In this document: positions 7,380 to 14,461 of the stretch, one piece after another
Layout of the letters: every line of letters begins with the position of its first letter
Position numbering within the stretch: the first letter of the stretch is position 1
Assembly (NCBI GenBank): GCA_963639765.1
Contig: CAVHXA010000036.1
Coordinates: 1-16,646, forward strand
Origin: CAVHXA01 sp963639765
GTDB lineage: Bacteria; Bacillota; Clostridia; Oscillospirales; Oscillospiraceae
Direction of reading: 5' to 3'
Length of the DNA stretch: 16,646 bases
The notes under the pieces: generated by a model
The model's database searches: none
Seen by the model: the letters and a program-made list of their open reading frames with translations, nothing else
Told to the model about the DNA's origin: nothing
Translations under genes and position numbers: made by a program

Positions 7380-8780
7380 TTATTCTCCTCTCAGATAGGC
7401 TTTGACCTGTTCTTCTACCGGGTCATACAGGTCCGGCTTGATGCCGATATATTTGCAGGCTTCATACAGCACCGGTACAACATCCTTATGGATGCCGACG
7501 CAGTGGTGGATGTAGGGGCCTTCTACAATCTTTGCTTCCAGCCGCTTGATGTTGTCCACTTCGACCCACAGATAAGTGCCCATGCCTTTGGGGCCATCGA
7601 TGCCCTTTGCATTGCCCAGCAGCAGGCTGTATTCCCCATTGTCGCCATCAAAGCGGGCAAGTGTCAAATCACCATGTTTTGCCTCTGCGGTAATCGCACC
7701 AGGGTAATCAAATGCCAGCGGATAAGTAATGCAGGGTTTGCAGCCTGCCACCGAAAGCGGCCATGGGCCGCAGTGCTGGAGCAGTTCTCCATTGGGGTTG
7801 TCCGGGTGGCGGATCGTCCAGTCTGCAAAGAACCCGCGCGTTTCATCATTGGCAGCAGCTTCCACCATCAACGCCGTGATAGCACCGTGGATGTCGGTCT
7901 CACAAACCATCGGGATTCCCTTATCATTCAGCAGCGCATTGGCCGCGCAGGGCATGATCCCCAGTTCACTTTGCAGGGCATTCCAGCACTGGATCGCACC
8001 CGCATTGCAGTGGTACTTCTTGATGAGCCGTTCCATTGCCACAGCCAGACCAGCAATGTTCAACAGCTGGTCATCCGTGACCTTGATTTCCATTTTCTCC
8101 CGGCAGTACGCCATCGTGGCATGAACTTCTTCCCCATCTGCAATGGCCTTTTTCACTTCAGCCGTCAATTCCGGCAGCGGTACCGGAGCCAGCTGGACGT
8201 TGAACTTTTCCAGAAGCTCCCCTTCATTGCACATGGTAGACCAAAAATCGTAAGGACGCGGACCAATTTGCAGAATACGGATATTCTTGAACGTCTTGAC
8301 CACATTGCAGACAGCCAGGAAATCACGAACGCCGCGCTCAAACACCGGGTCGTTCAGTCGGCAGTTGGTCAAATAGGTAAACGGCACCTGAAACCGGCGC
8401 AGCACCTTACCCGTTGCAAACAGACCGCACTGGGTATCCCGCAAACGGACACCATTCGGTTCCGGACGCTCATCCAGCGGTCCCCACAGCAGAACGGGAA
8501 CCCCCAGATCCTTTGCCAGCCGTGCGCACTCGTATTCTGTACCGAAGTTGCAGTGCGGCAGGAACAAACCATCGATTTTTGCCGCCTTGAATTTTTCCAC
8601 GATCTTCAGGCGGTCATTCTCATCGTAGAGCAGTCCTTCCTCGTTGATGTCGTCAATGTCCACGAAATCCACGCCCAGCTCGCGCAGACGGGCAGCGGTC
8701 AATCCGCGATACTTGACCGCATCCGGTGCAGAGAAGATGCTGCGGCGGGTGGGCGCAAAACCCAGCTTGATATTTGCCAT
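7380..8780 (-). CDS. L-fucose/L-arabinose isomerase-family protein; proposed D-apiose isomerase
   Basis: This is a predicted metal-dependent aldose-ketose isomerase of 466 residues. It begins MANIKLGFAPTRR and shows the two-domain pattern of the fucose/arabinose isomerase superfamily, with a CETD block at 293-296 that offers Glu294 and Asp296 as metal ligands, and a histidine-rich HHCVGIH stretch near the end. It is the first gene of the operon, so it would act first on the free sugar. I chose ATG 8780 because the protein then starts like its family and GGAGG lies 11 bases upstream; an upstream ATG at 8798 has no good ribosome site, and the frame open to 8966 runs back through the regulatory region. 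The superfamily is clear. D-apiose as substrate is inferred from the kinase, split transketolase and glycosidase; L-fucose or L-arabinose is less likely because no matching fuculose or ribulose pathway genes follow. Confidence 0.82.
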   Translation of the reverse strand: MANIKLGFAPTRRSIFSAPDAVKYRGLTAARLRELGVDFVDIDDINEEGLLYDENDRLKIVEKFKAAKIDGLFLPHCNFGTEYECARLAKDLGVPVLLWGPLDERPEPNGVRLRDTQCGLFATGKVLRRFQVPFTYLTNCRLNDPVFERGVRDFLAVCNVVKTFKNIRILQIGPRPYDFWSTMCNEGELLEKFNVQLAPVPLPELTAEVKKAIADGEEVHATMAYCREKMEIKVTDDQLLNIAGLAVAMERLIKKYHCNAGAIQCWNALQSELGIMPCAANALLNDKGIPMVCETDIHGAITALMVEAAANDETRGFFADWTIRHPDNPNGELLQHCGPWPLSVAGCKPCITYPLAFDYPGAITAEAKHGDLTLARFDGDNGEYSLLLGNAKGIDGPKGMGTYLWVEVDNIKRLEAKIVEGPYIHHCVGIHKDVVPVLYEACKYIGIKPDLYDPVEEQVKAYLRGE

Positions 8781-8834
8781 ACCTTCAAAATCCTCCATTC
8801 TGTTTTGATTTCCGGAACTTCTTTTGTTGGCATC

Positions 8835-8843
8835 AGTGTAGCA
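8835..8843 (-). promoter_or_regulatory. Possible extended -10 promoter of the catabolic operon
   Basis: On the minus strand TGCTACACT reads as an extended -10 element (TGn plus TACACT) about 55 bases before the isomerase ATG at 8780. No convincing -35 box precedes it. Any activator or repressor acting at the 8965-8982 palindrome would sit about 125 bases upstream. This is the best candidate I see, but weak. Confidence 0.3.
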
Positions 8844-8964
8844 CAGTGGCAATTCTTCCTGTGCCGCATCGGTGATGTGTCCCAGATTTTCTGCAAAATG
8901 GAGAGTTCCAACCGGAATGCTTTTGGCATTTTGGACAAAGGAAGTGCTTCGTCTGGGAATTTTC

Positions 8965-8982
8965 ACTAAATAATTTAGTAAA
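8965..8982. promoter_or_regulatory. Operator-like palindrome, site 1, in the divergent regulatory region
   Basis: ACTAAATAATTTAGT (8965-8979) is a perfect palindrome around a central A, running into TTTAGTAAA. The core AATTTAGTAAA (8972-8982) recurs reversed at 10122-10134, and TTCAGAGT follows both copies directly. It lies just upstream of the lacI promoter and between the two divergent units, where an operator for the LacI-family protein would be expected. Confidence 0.55.
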
Positions 8983-9000
8983 AATTCAGAGTTCCGGCCA

Positions 9001-9030
9001 TTGACAGTTTGTTTTTCACACAGCTACAAT
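9001..9030 (+). promoter_or_regulatory. Promoter of the LacI-family regulator
   Basis: TTGACA (9001-9006) and TACAAT (9025-9030) are separated by 18 bases, one base from consensus in total. The regulator's AAGGAGG and ATG 9057 follow within 30 bases. Site 1 ends 18 bases upstream of the -35 box, so binding there could affect this promoter. Confidence 0.75.
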
Positions 9031-9056
9031 AAGAAGTGGAAAAAGGAGGGTGTTCT

Positions 9057-10109
9057 ATGAAGGTAACAGCAAAACAGCTGGCCGAAAAAGCAGGTGTATC
9101 ACAGGCAACGGTTTCCCTCGTCCTGCGTGGGAAGCCAGGTGTCAGCGATACAGTGCGCCGCCAGATCCTAGAACTGGCAAAGCAAATGGGTTTGGAGCCG
9201 CAGACCAGTATCTCTGTCCCAAACGCCGGAACCATCCAGCTGGTCATTTACAAGCGACACGGAAAAGTAATGTCCGATACGCCATTTTTTGAACAACTGA
9301 CACAGGGCGTTGTCAACGAAGCCACTCGGCTGGGCTATCATTTGTCCATCAGCTACTTTTATGGGAACCAACCGGCAAAAGAACAGCTGCGCAGTATTCA
9401 AAGCCAGAATTGTGCTGGCATCATTCTGCTGGCTACCGAAATGCACAGCGAAGATGGCAAGCCGTTCTTTGCACTTAATGTGCCCATCGTCGTATTAGAC
9501 AACTCGTTTCCTGCCCTGAAATATGACGCGATCGCCATTGATAATGCTTTGGGGGCCTGGAAAGCAGTTCATTATCTGATTGACTGCGGTCATACCCGCA
9601 TTGGCTATCTGCACAGCAGCGTAGAAATCCGCAATTTCCGTGAGCGGTACAGCGGATATCTTTCTGCCTGCCGTGCTTTGCCGGAAGATGCCGCAAAAGA
9701 TTCGGCACGGCGCATTATTCCAGTCAGTCCATCCAGCGAAGGAGCTGCTGAAGATATGGCAAAGTATCTGGATACCGAGCCTCTTCTGCCCACCGCCTTT
9801 TTCGCAGACAATGACCGAATCGCCGCCGGGTGCTGCAAAACTTTATTGAATTACGGCTACCGCATCCCAGAAAATATCTCGATCATAGGGTTTGATGATT
9901 CCGCCGTCAGTGAAGTGCTGAATCCACCGCTGACCACCATGCAGGTGCAAAAACAGCGAATGGGAGCTTTGGCTGTAGAACGGCTTCATACAATATTAAG
10001 TTCTGCTCCCCCGGAGCGTGTCCGCATTGCCATTGCGCCGGAAGTATTGGTGCGGCAGAGTGTTTTGATCCGCAATCAGCCCATTCCTCATAAATCCCAC
10101 AGCCGCTAA
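9057..10109 (+). CDS. LacI/GalR-family transcriptional regulator
   Basis: This 350-residue DNA-binding protein has an N-terminal helix-turn-helix (about 3-45) with the family hallmark VSQATVSLVLRGKPGVSDTVR, followed by a periplasmic-binding-protein-like sugar sensor domain (about 60-335). The IIGFDDS and LTTMQV segments near the end are typical of the family. ATG 9057 is preceded by AAGGAGG at 7 bases; an upstream ATG at 9036 has no such site. It is divergent from the isomerase operon and upstream of the transporter and glycosidase, so it is placed to control both. The palindromes at 8965-8982 and 10122-10134 are its most likely operators. Its inducer is probably the free sugar or a phosphorylated intermediate, which cannot be read from the sequence. 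Confidence 0.95.
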   Translation: MKVTAKQLAEKAGVSQATVSLVLRGKPGVSDTVRRQILELAKQMGLEPQTSISVPNAGTIQLVIYKRHGKVMSDTPFFEQLTQGVVNEATRLGYHLSISYFYGNQPAKEQLRSIQSQNCAGIILLATEMHSEDGKPFFALNVPIVVLDNSFPALKYDAIAIDNALGAWKAVHYLIDCGHTRIGYLHSSVEIRNFRERYSGYLSACRALPEDAAKDSARRIIPVSPSSEGAAEDMAKYLDTEPLLPTAFFADNDRIAAGCCKTLLNYGYRIPENISIIGFDDSAVSEVLNPPLTTMQVQKQRMGALAVERLHTILSSAPPERVRIAIAPEVLVRQSVLIRNQPIPHKSHSR

Positions 10110-10121
10110 ATTTTATAAAAC

Positions 10122-10134
10122 AATTTACTAAATT
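10122..10134. promoter_or_regulatory. Operator-like palindrome, site 2, between regulator and transporter
   Basis: AATTTACTAAATT is a perfect 13-base palindrome around a central C. Its reverse complement matches site 1 over AATTTAGTAAA, and TTCAGAGT follows it directly as at site 1. It starts 13 bases after the lacI stop codon and about 120 bases upstream of the transporter's -10 box. Confidence 0.5.
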
Positions 10135-10253
10135 TTCAGAGTGTATGGATACCGCTTTGCCGTTTGTGCTAAGTACGCACGCTTTTTATTCGGCATTTTT
10201 GCCAAAACTTTTGTACACAAGATGACATTTCATTCATTTTTGTCGCAGACCGG

Positions 10254-10259
10254 TATAAT
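10254..10259 (+). promoter_or_regulatory. Consensus -10 box upstream of the transporter
   Basis: A perfect TATAAT lies 69 bases before the transporter ATG. The expected -35 position reads CATTCA, which is poor, so the promoter may need an activator or may be weak. Readthrough from lacI is also possible, since no clear terminator lies between the two genes. Confidence 0.45.
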
Positions 10260-10328
10260 AGAAGCAACAAAAGGCTGCGGGCAACCGGGCCGCAATACGA
10301 ACCCTGCAAGAATGAAAGGATGGACGAA

Positions 10329-11702
10329 ATGCAGACAACGCAAAAAACGTATGAGGGCGAAAATCGCTCCCTCCACATGAAGGAACGTATCGGTTATGGT
10401 GTGGGCGATTTTGCCAACAACATGATGTACACTCCGGTCAATTCCTTCTTCACCTACTTTCTGACGAACGTAGCTGGTCTGGGTGCCGGTGTGGTCGGCA
10501 CCATGCTGCTGGTGTCCCGTCTGCTGGACGGTGTCAGCGACCTGATTGTTGGCACTTTGATGGAGAAGTTTCACAGCAAGCACGGCAAGGCACGTCCCTG
10601 GCTGCTGTGGTGGTGCGTTCCCTTCGCAGTTTCTCTGGTGCTGATGTTCACTGCACCGGACTTTGGCACGACCGGTAAGATCGTGTACGCATTCCTGACC
10701 TATAACCTGGCCGTGACCGTTGTGTATACTGCCATCAACCTGCCGTTCGGTTCTCTGGCTGCTTTGATGACGAAGAATCAGACGGAGCGCGGCTACCTGA
10801 ATATTTCCAAGATGGTCTTTGCATTCGGCGGCGGTATGGTCGTCAACGCGGCTACCCTGCCCATGGTTTCCTTCTTCGGTGGTGATTCCGCTGCATGGCA
10901 GAAGACCTTCCTCGTCTACGGTGCTGCGGCCATCGTGTTCTTCCTGATCGTGTTCTTCACCACCAAGGAAGCCGTGACCGAAATCGCTGAAAATTCCGGC
11001 AAGCAGGAAAAAACCGACATTAAAAAGGCCCTGGTCAGTCTGGTCAAGAACAAATACTGGATGCAGCTGCTTGGCATCTTCTTCCTGAACAGTGTTGTCA
11101 ATGCCTTCATCGGCGTTAACGTCTACTATGCACAGTACATCATGAATGATACCGGCCTGGTCGGTTCGCTCTCGATTTTCCAGAATATCGCTTCTTTTGT
11201 GACCTTCGCAGTCTGTACTGCCGTGATTCGCAAGATCGGCAAGCAGAAAATCGCTCTGGCTGGCGTCGGCATCTCCTTTGTTGGCTATGCGATGGTCCTG
11301 CTCAATCCCACCAGTTATCCGCTGCTGTATGCTGCTGCTCTTGTTAAGGGCGTTGGCAATGCTGCTCTGTCCGGTGTCATGTATGGTATGCTGGCCGACA
11401 CCGTGGAATATAACGACTGGAAGTTCGGCATTCGTGCAGAAGGTCTGGTATTCAGTGCTAACTCTATCGGTGCCAAGGTTGGTTCCGGCATCGGCTCTGC
11501 CGTTCTGGGCTGGGTCCTCGCTGCATTCGGTTTTGTAAGCTCTGCCGCTGTGCAGCCTGCCTCCGCCATCACCGGCATCCGCGCCATTTTCCTGTATGTC
11601 CCGCTGGTCGTATTCGCCATCATGTTCATCATTCTGCTGTTCTACAAGCTGGACAACGAATACGATGGTATCGTAACTGCACTGGAACAGCGTGACCAGT
11701 AA
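10329..11702 (+). CDS. GPH-type (MFS) glycoside/sugar-cation symporter
   Basis: This 457-residue integral membrane protein is predicted to have twelve membrane helices. It belongs to the glycoside-pentoside-hexuronide:cation symporter group, shown by the N-terminal KERIGYGVGDFANNM, the LVSRLLDGVSDLIVG segment, the cytoplasmic loop ending in KHGKARPWLLW, and the YGMLADTVEYNDWKFGIRAEGL motif in the second half. Relatives import disaccharides or glycosides with sodium or protons. ATG 10329 is chosen because AAAGGA sits 8 bases upstream; ATG 10320 would have the site abutting it. The glycosidase gene starts 25 bases after its stop, so they are almost certainly co-transcribed, and the natural reading is that it imports the glycosidase's substrate. 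Confidence 0.93.
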   Translation: MQTTQKTYEGENRSLHMKERIGYGVGDFANNMMYTPVNSFFTYFLTNVAGLGAGVVGTMLLVSRLLDGVSDLIVGTLMEKFHSKHGKARPWLLWWCVPFAVSLVLMFTAPDFGTTGKIVYAFLTYNLAVTVVYTAINLPFGSLAALMTKNQTERGYLNISKMVFAFGGGMVVNAATLPMVSFFGGDSAAWQKTFLVYGAAAIVFFLIVFFTTKEAVTEIAENSGKQEKTDIKKALVSLVKNKYWMQLLGIFFLNSVVNAFIGVNVYYAQYIMNDTGLVGSLSIFQNIASFVTFAVCTAVIRKIGKQKIALAGVGISFVGYAMVLLNPTSYPLLYAAALVKGVGNAALSGVMYGMLADTVEYNDWKFGIRAEGLVFSANSIGAKVGSGIGSAVLGWVLAAFGFVSSAAVQPASAITGIRAIFLYVPLVVFAIMFIILLFYKLDNEYDGIVTALEQRDQ

Positions 11703-11727
11703 TTTTTGCTGAGAAAGGAATCGTCCC

Positions 11728-13218
11728 ATGACAGAACAATATAAGATTTTTGAAACGACTTTGAGCGGTACTGCCGTGGGGAATCCGTTCAAAGAGATCT
11801 GGCTCAAGGCCACCTTCACGAACGGTTCGGACTATTACACGGTAAACGGTTTTTACTGTGGTGATGGGCAGTACAAAGTGCGTTTTATGCCGAAGGCTTC
11901 CGGCACATGGAAAGCAGTTACCCAGTCGAACGACCCCGCTTTGAATGGTATTGACCTGCACTGTGAATGTGCTCCGGCACGTCCCGGAAACCATGGTCGC
12001 GTTCTGCCGATGAACGAAGTACGGCCCCAGACCGCAGAGACAGCAGAGGATATCTTCCACTTCGCTTATGAAGATGGGACCCGTTTCCAGCCCTTCGGAA
12101 CCACCTGCTATGCTTGGGTCAACCAGTCTGAGGAAGTGCAGGAGCAGACCCTGAAAACGCTTGCTGCATCCCCTTTCAATAAGGTGCGGATGTGCATTTT
12201 CCCCAAGTTCTACACCTACAATACCACAAACCCGGAACGCTATGCCTTTTTGGGCAGCGAAGAAGAAGGTTTTGACTTCGAGCGGTTTGACCCAATTTTC
12301 TGGGAGAACTTGGAGCACCGCATTGCACAGCTGGACGAGCTTGGCATCGAAGCTGACATTATCCTGCTACACCCCTATGACAAATGGGGATTTTCCAAAA
12401 TGCCAAAGGAAACCGATGTGTTCTACCTCAAGTATGCTGTAGACCGTCTGTGCCACTTTAAGAATGTATGGTGGTCACTGGCTAACGAGTTTGACCTGAT
12501 GCCTTGGAAGCCCGTAGAAGATTGGGAGCAGTACGCTCGTGTCGTAATGGGCCGCGATTGTTATGGGCACCTGCGTTCTATCCACAACTGCGTCAAACTT
12601 TACGACCACACCCGTCCGTGGATCACTCACGTCAGCATTCAGCGCATCGACGTATATAAAACGGCAGAGGCTGTCAGCGAGTGGCGTCAGCAATACCAGA
12701 AGCCTATCGTAGTGGATGAATGTGCCTATGAAGGCAACATCAACTTTGGTTGGGGTAATATCACAGGCGAAGAAATGGTGCGCCGTTTCTGGGAAGGCTG
12801 CATTCGCGGCGGTTATCTCTCTCACGGTGAAGTGTACGTTCAATACCCGCAGATCTGGTGGGCGCACGGCGGAACACTGCATGGCACTGCACCCGAACGC
12901 ATCGGCTTTTTGAAACAGATCATGGCCGATGCCCCGGAACGTGTAGCTCCGCTTAAGCTCACCCCCGAAAACCATGAAGCAAATTGGGATGTTCCGTGCC
13001 TGTGCCGCGAGGACGATAACTCGTATTTCCTGTACTACTTCGGATTCTTCAAACCTGCCTTCCGCACCTATGAACTTCCGGACAACTGCTCCTATGAAAT
13101 TGAACTAATCGACACCTGGAACATGACCATTGAAAAGCTGCCCGGTACTTATTCTGGAAGTATCCGTATCGATATGCCGGAGAAGCAATATATGGCGATT
13201 CGGATGCACAAAGTTTAA
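11728..13218 (+). CDS. Cytosolic glycoside hydrolase, DUF5060-DUF4038-DUF5605 type; proposed apiosidase-like
   Basis: This is a predicted retaining glycosidase of 496 residues. The order is a beta-sandwich N-terminal domain (about 5-80, DUF5060-like), a (beta/alpha)8 barrel (about 95-375, DUF4038-like) and a C-terminal beta domain (about 390-496, DUF5605-like). In the barrel, WWSLANEFD places Glu254 after Asn253 as the likely acid/base, and PIVVDECAYEG places Glu331 as the likely nucleophile, the usual clan-A arrangement. There is no signal peptide or membrane segment, so it should act inside the cell on imported glycosides. AAAGGAA lies upstream of ATG 11728. DUF4038 proteins include the GH140 apiosidase of rhamnogalacturonan-II degradation, which, with the pathway genes, suggests release of D-apiose. 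The hydrolase fold is well supported; apiose specificity is inferred. Confidence 0.85.
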   Translation: MTEQYKIFETTLSGTAVGNPFKEIWLKATFTNGSDYYTVNGFYCGDGQYKVRFMPKASGTWKAVTQSNDPALNGIDLHCECAPARPGNHGRVLPMNEVRPQTAETAEDIFHFAYEDGTRFQPFGTTCYAWVNQSEEVQEQTLKTLAASPFNKVRMCIFPKFYTYNTTNPERYAFLGSEEEGFDFERFDPIFWENLEHRIAQLDELGIEADIILLHPYDKWGFSKMPKETDVFYLKYAVDRLCHFKNVWWSLANEFDLMPWKPVEDWEQYARVVMGRDCYGHLRSIHNCVKLYDHTRPWITHVSIQRIDVYKTAEAVSEWRQQYQKPIVVDECAYEGNINFGWGNITGEEMVRRFWEGCIRGGYLSHGEVYVQYPQIWWAHGGTLHGTAPERIGFLKQIMADAPERVAPLKLTPENHEANWDVPCLCREDDNSYFLYYFGFFKPAFRTYELPDNCSYEIELIDTWNMTIEKLPGTYSGSIRIDMPEKQYMAIRMHKV

Positions 13219-13256
13219 CAAATTCTGACTTTCTCAAAACATTTTCTCCTTCATAC

Positions 13257-13292
13257 CAACAGCCCTCATGGCCCGTACCATGATGGCTGTTG
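13257..13292 (+). terminator. Hairpin after the glycosidase, likely terminator
   Basis: CAACAGCC pairs with GGCTGTTG, and the stem continues with TCATGG/CCATGA after one mismatch, enclosing the loop CCCGTA. It lies 39 bases after the glycosidase stop. The following bases are only moderately T-rich (TGTATCTATGGTTTCTTT), so termination efficiency is uncertain. Confidence 0.6.
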
Positions 13293-13382
13293 TGTATCTA
13301 TGGTTTCTTTGACAAAATTTTAATTTGAACAAGCCTTTTTTCGTCTGTCCATACTATCTGTTGTATTCATTATAGTAAAGCG

Positions 13383-13412
13383 TTGACATTTTATTGTCTT
13401 TTGTGTTATCAT
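13383..13412 (+). promoter_or_regulatory. Promoter at the start of the mobilization leader
   Basis: TTGACA (13383-13388), an 18-base spacer and TATCAT (13407-13412) preceded by TG make a strong extended -10 promoter. The TACTAT/ATAGTA inverted repeat ends 5 bases upstream and may be an operator. Transcription would begin near 13419, about 600 bases before mobC. Confidence 0.65.
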
Positions 13413-13628
13413 TCACCACAAATCCCGCCCCGCAACACACCCGATTCATTTTGCCGCCGATTCACCCGACAAAATCCTTCGTTTGTCCTTGCGGAGCGGT
13501 ATTTTTCTTTTACGGGAGCTGAACCTTGACAATTTCATGAGCCGACTGAACGTGATACCGACTTTCTGTCAACGCCGCTGCACAAACAGAGGCAGGAACT
13601 TCGTTCAGAGCAAAGGTGAAACATATCC

Positions 13629-13703
13629 ATGAGCAGAGAAAACCCTCACTTGCGTTTTGCGCGTCTTAACAATTCGGAAACATTTGTTGATGAAGCGTTT
13701 TGA
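13629..13703 (+). CDS. Possible 24-residue leader peptide
   Basis: An ATG preceded by AAAGGTGA at about 7 bases opens a 24-codon frame beginning MSRENPHLRF and ending TGA, inside the leader between the promoter and the terminator at 13880. Its position fits a leader peptide or a remnant of a longer gene. I do not recognise the peptide, and a frame this short can occur by chance. Confidence 0.3.
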   Translation: MSRENPHLRFARLNNSETFVDEAF

Positions 13704-13727
13704 GCGCAGCGGTAGAGGGCAAGAACC

Positions 13728-13779
13728 GTCCCGTGGCCACAAATTTTCAATTCTTGAAAATCTTGTGTTCCACCGGGAC
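13728..13779. other. 52-base imperfect hairpin in the mobilization leader
   Basis: The arms GTCCCGTGG/CCACCGGGAC and CACAAATTTTCAA/TTGAAAATCTTGTG stack into one long stem of about 22 pairs, broken by two single-base bulges and a small internal loop, with a TTC apex. It has no T-tract, so it is not a simple terminator. It could be a structured RNA, a protein-binding cruciform or part of a transfer or replication origin. Confidence 0.6.
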
Positions 13780-13879
13780 TTCACTTTTCAAACTCCTGCG
13801 TGTTTTCCAAGTGATCTTGTTGGGGAATCGCTTGTCGGGGCAAGGCCCCTCCATTTGCTTCGCAAACCGCGCTGCCACT

Positions 13880-13904
13880 AAAACACCCCACTGGGGTGTT
13901 TTTT
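13880..13904 (+). terminator. Intrinsic terminator within the mobilization leader (attenuator candidate)
   Basis: AAAACACCCC (13880-13889) and GGGGTGTTTT (13893-13902) form a perfect 10-bp stem with the loop ACT, followed by more T. It lies between the promoter at 13383 and mobC at 14027, so it must be bypassed for mobC expression, or it ends a separate short RNA. Confidence 0.8.
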
Positions 13905-13942
13905 GCTTTGCAACCGCGGCCCCACCCCAAACCCTGCTCATC

Positions 13943-14007
13943 GTTCGCACCTGACGGTGCGAACAGCAACGGCGTGTCGTGTTTACATAACTTCACCGAG
14001 GAGTTAT
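13943..14007 (+). other. Candidate origin of transfer (oriT) next to mobC
   Basis: GTTCGCACC (13943-13951) and GGTGCGAAC (13956-13964) form a perfect 9-bp inverted repeat around TGAC. A second repeat ATAACT/AGTTAT (13987-13992 and 14002-14007) follows, 20 bases before mobC. An inverted repeat just upstream of mobC-relaxase genes is the usual oriT position in MOBP-type elements. The nick site was not identified. Confidence 0.45.
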
Positions 14008-14026
14008 CGAACAGACAGGAGGTACA

Positions 14027-14461
14027 ATGACCAAAACGAATGTTCAATCTACCCCAAGCAATTCCCAGCACCACGACACGCCGAACAACAAAACGCACTT
14101 CATCAAGTTCCGTGTGACAGCGGAGGAAAAAGCGTCACTGGAACTCACTTGCAAACTCCTGAATCTCTCTATGTCTACCCTCATTCGCCGCGCACTTCAC
14201 AATGCAAAGATCGAACGCACTGTTGTCGTTGCAGGCGGCGGAGAAGAAACTCTGAACGCCGTTTCTACCTTGCTTGCCCAGTGTAGCAAGGTGGGCGGCA
14301 ATCTCAACCAACTTGCAAGGCACTTCAACTCTGGCGGTGCAGACACCGAGCAGATACGAGCAAAAATCCTTGACGAACTTGCAGATTTGACTGCGTTTCG
14401 GCTGAACGCCGAGAAAGTTCTGGGTGAACTGTATGGCAACGCTCAAGCATATCAGCTCTAA
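14027..14461 (+). CDS. mobC: MobC-family mobilization accessory protein
   Basis: This 144-residue DNA-binding relaxosome protein would help the relaxase bind and open oriT. A polar tail (1-25) is followed by a ribbon-helix-helix-like segment (about 27-60, FIKFRVTAEEKASLELTCKL) and the MobC signature GGNLNQLARHFN at about 91-102. AGGAGG stands 5 bases before ATG 14027. Its 3' end overlaps the relaxase start by 29 bases, typical of coupled mobC-relaxase pairs. The oriT-like repeats lie immediately upstream and may also let MobC autoregulate. Confidence 0.9.
   Translation: MTKTNVQSTPSNSQHHDTPNNKTHFIKFRVTAEEKASLELTCKLLNLSMSTLIRRALHNAKIERTVVVAGGGEETLNAVSTLLAQCSKVGGNLNQLARHFNSGGADTEQIRAKILDELADLTAFRLNAEKVLGELYGNAQAYQL

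Larger units (their letters stand above)
13293..14026 (+). other. Structured non-coding region between the catabolic and mobilization genes
   Basis: No convincing protein gene of normal size is visible in these roughly 730 bases. They hold an inverted repeat TACTAT/ATAGTA (13352-13377), a good promoter, a possible 24-codon leader peptide, a long imperfect hairpin, small hairpins at 13837-13849 and 13854-13866, an intrinsic terminator and an oriT-like inverted repeat just before mobC. The layout suggests a long regulated leader and transfer origin for the mobilization operon. Confidence 0.6.

Noticed and set aside
8781..8966. N-terminal extension of the isomerase to an ATG at 8966
   Set aside because: The extension crosses the regulatory region and begins inside the operator-like palindrome. 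Family similarity and the ribosome site support ATG 8780.
7227..8969. A 580-codon open frame on the plus strand
   Set aside because: It is antisense to the isomerase and the end of the transketolase N-subunit, with no family resemblance or ribosome site.
10230..11819. A 529-codon open frame on the minus strand
   Set aside because: It is the antisense shadow of the membrane transporter. The composition, rich in His, Gln and Asp, is typical of reversed hydrophobic codons.
13700..13954. Overlapping frames of 67 to 105 codons in the mobilization leader
   Set aside because: They cross the long hairpin and the terminator, have no clear ribosome sites or known domains, and overlap one another on both strands.
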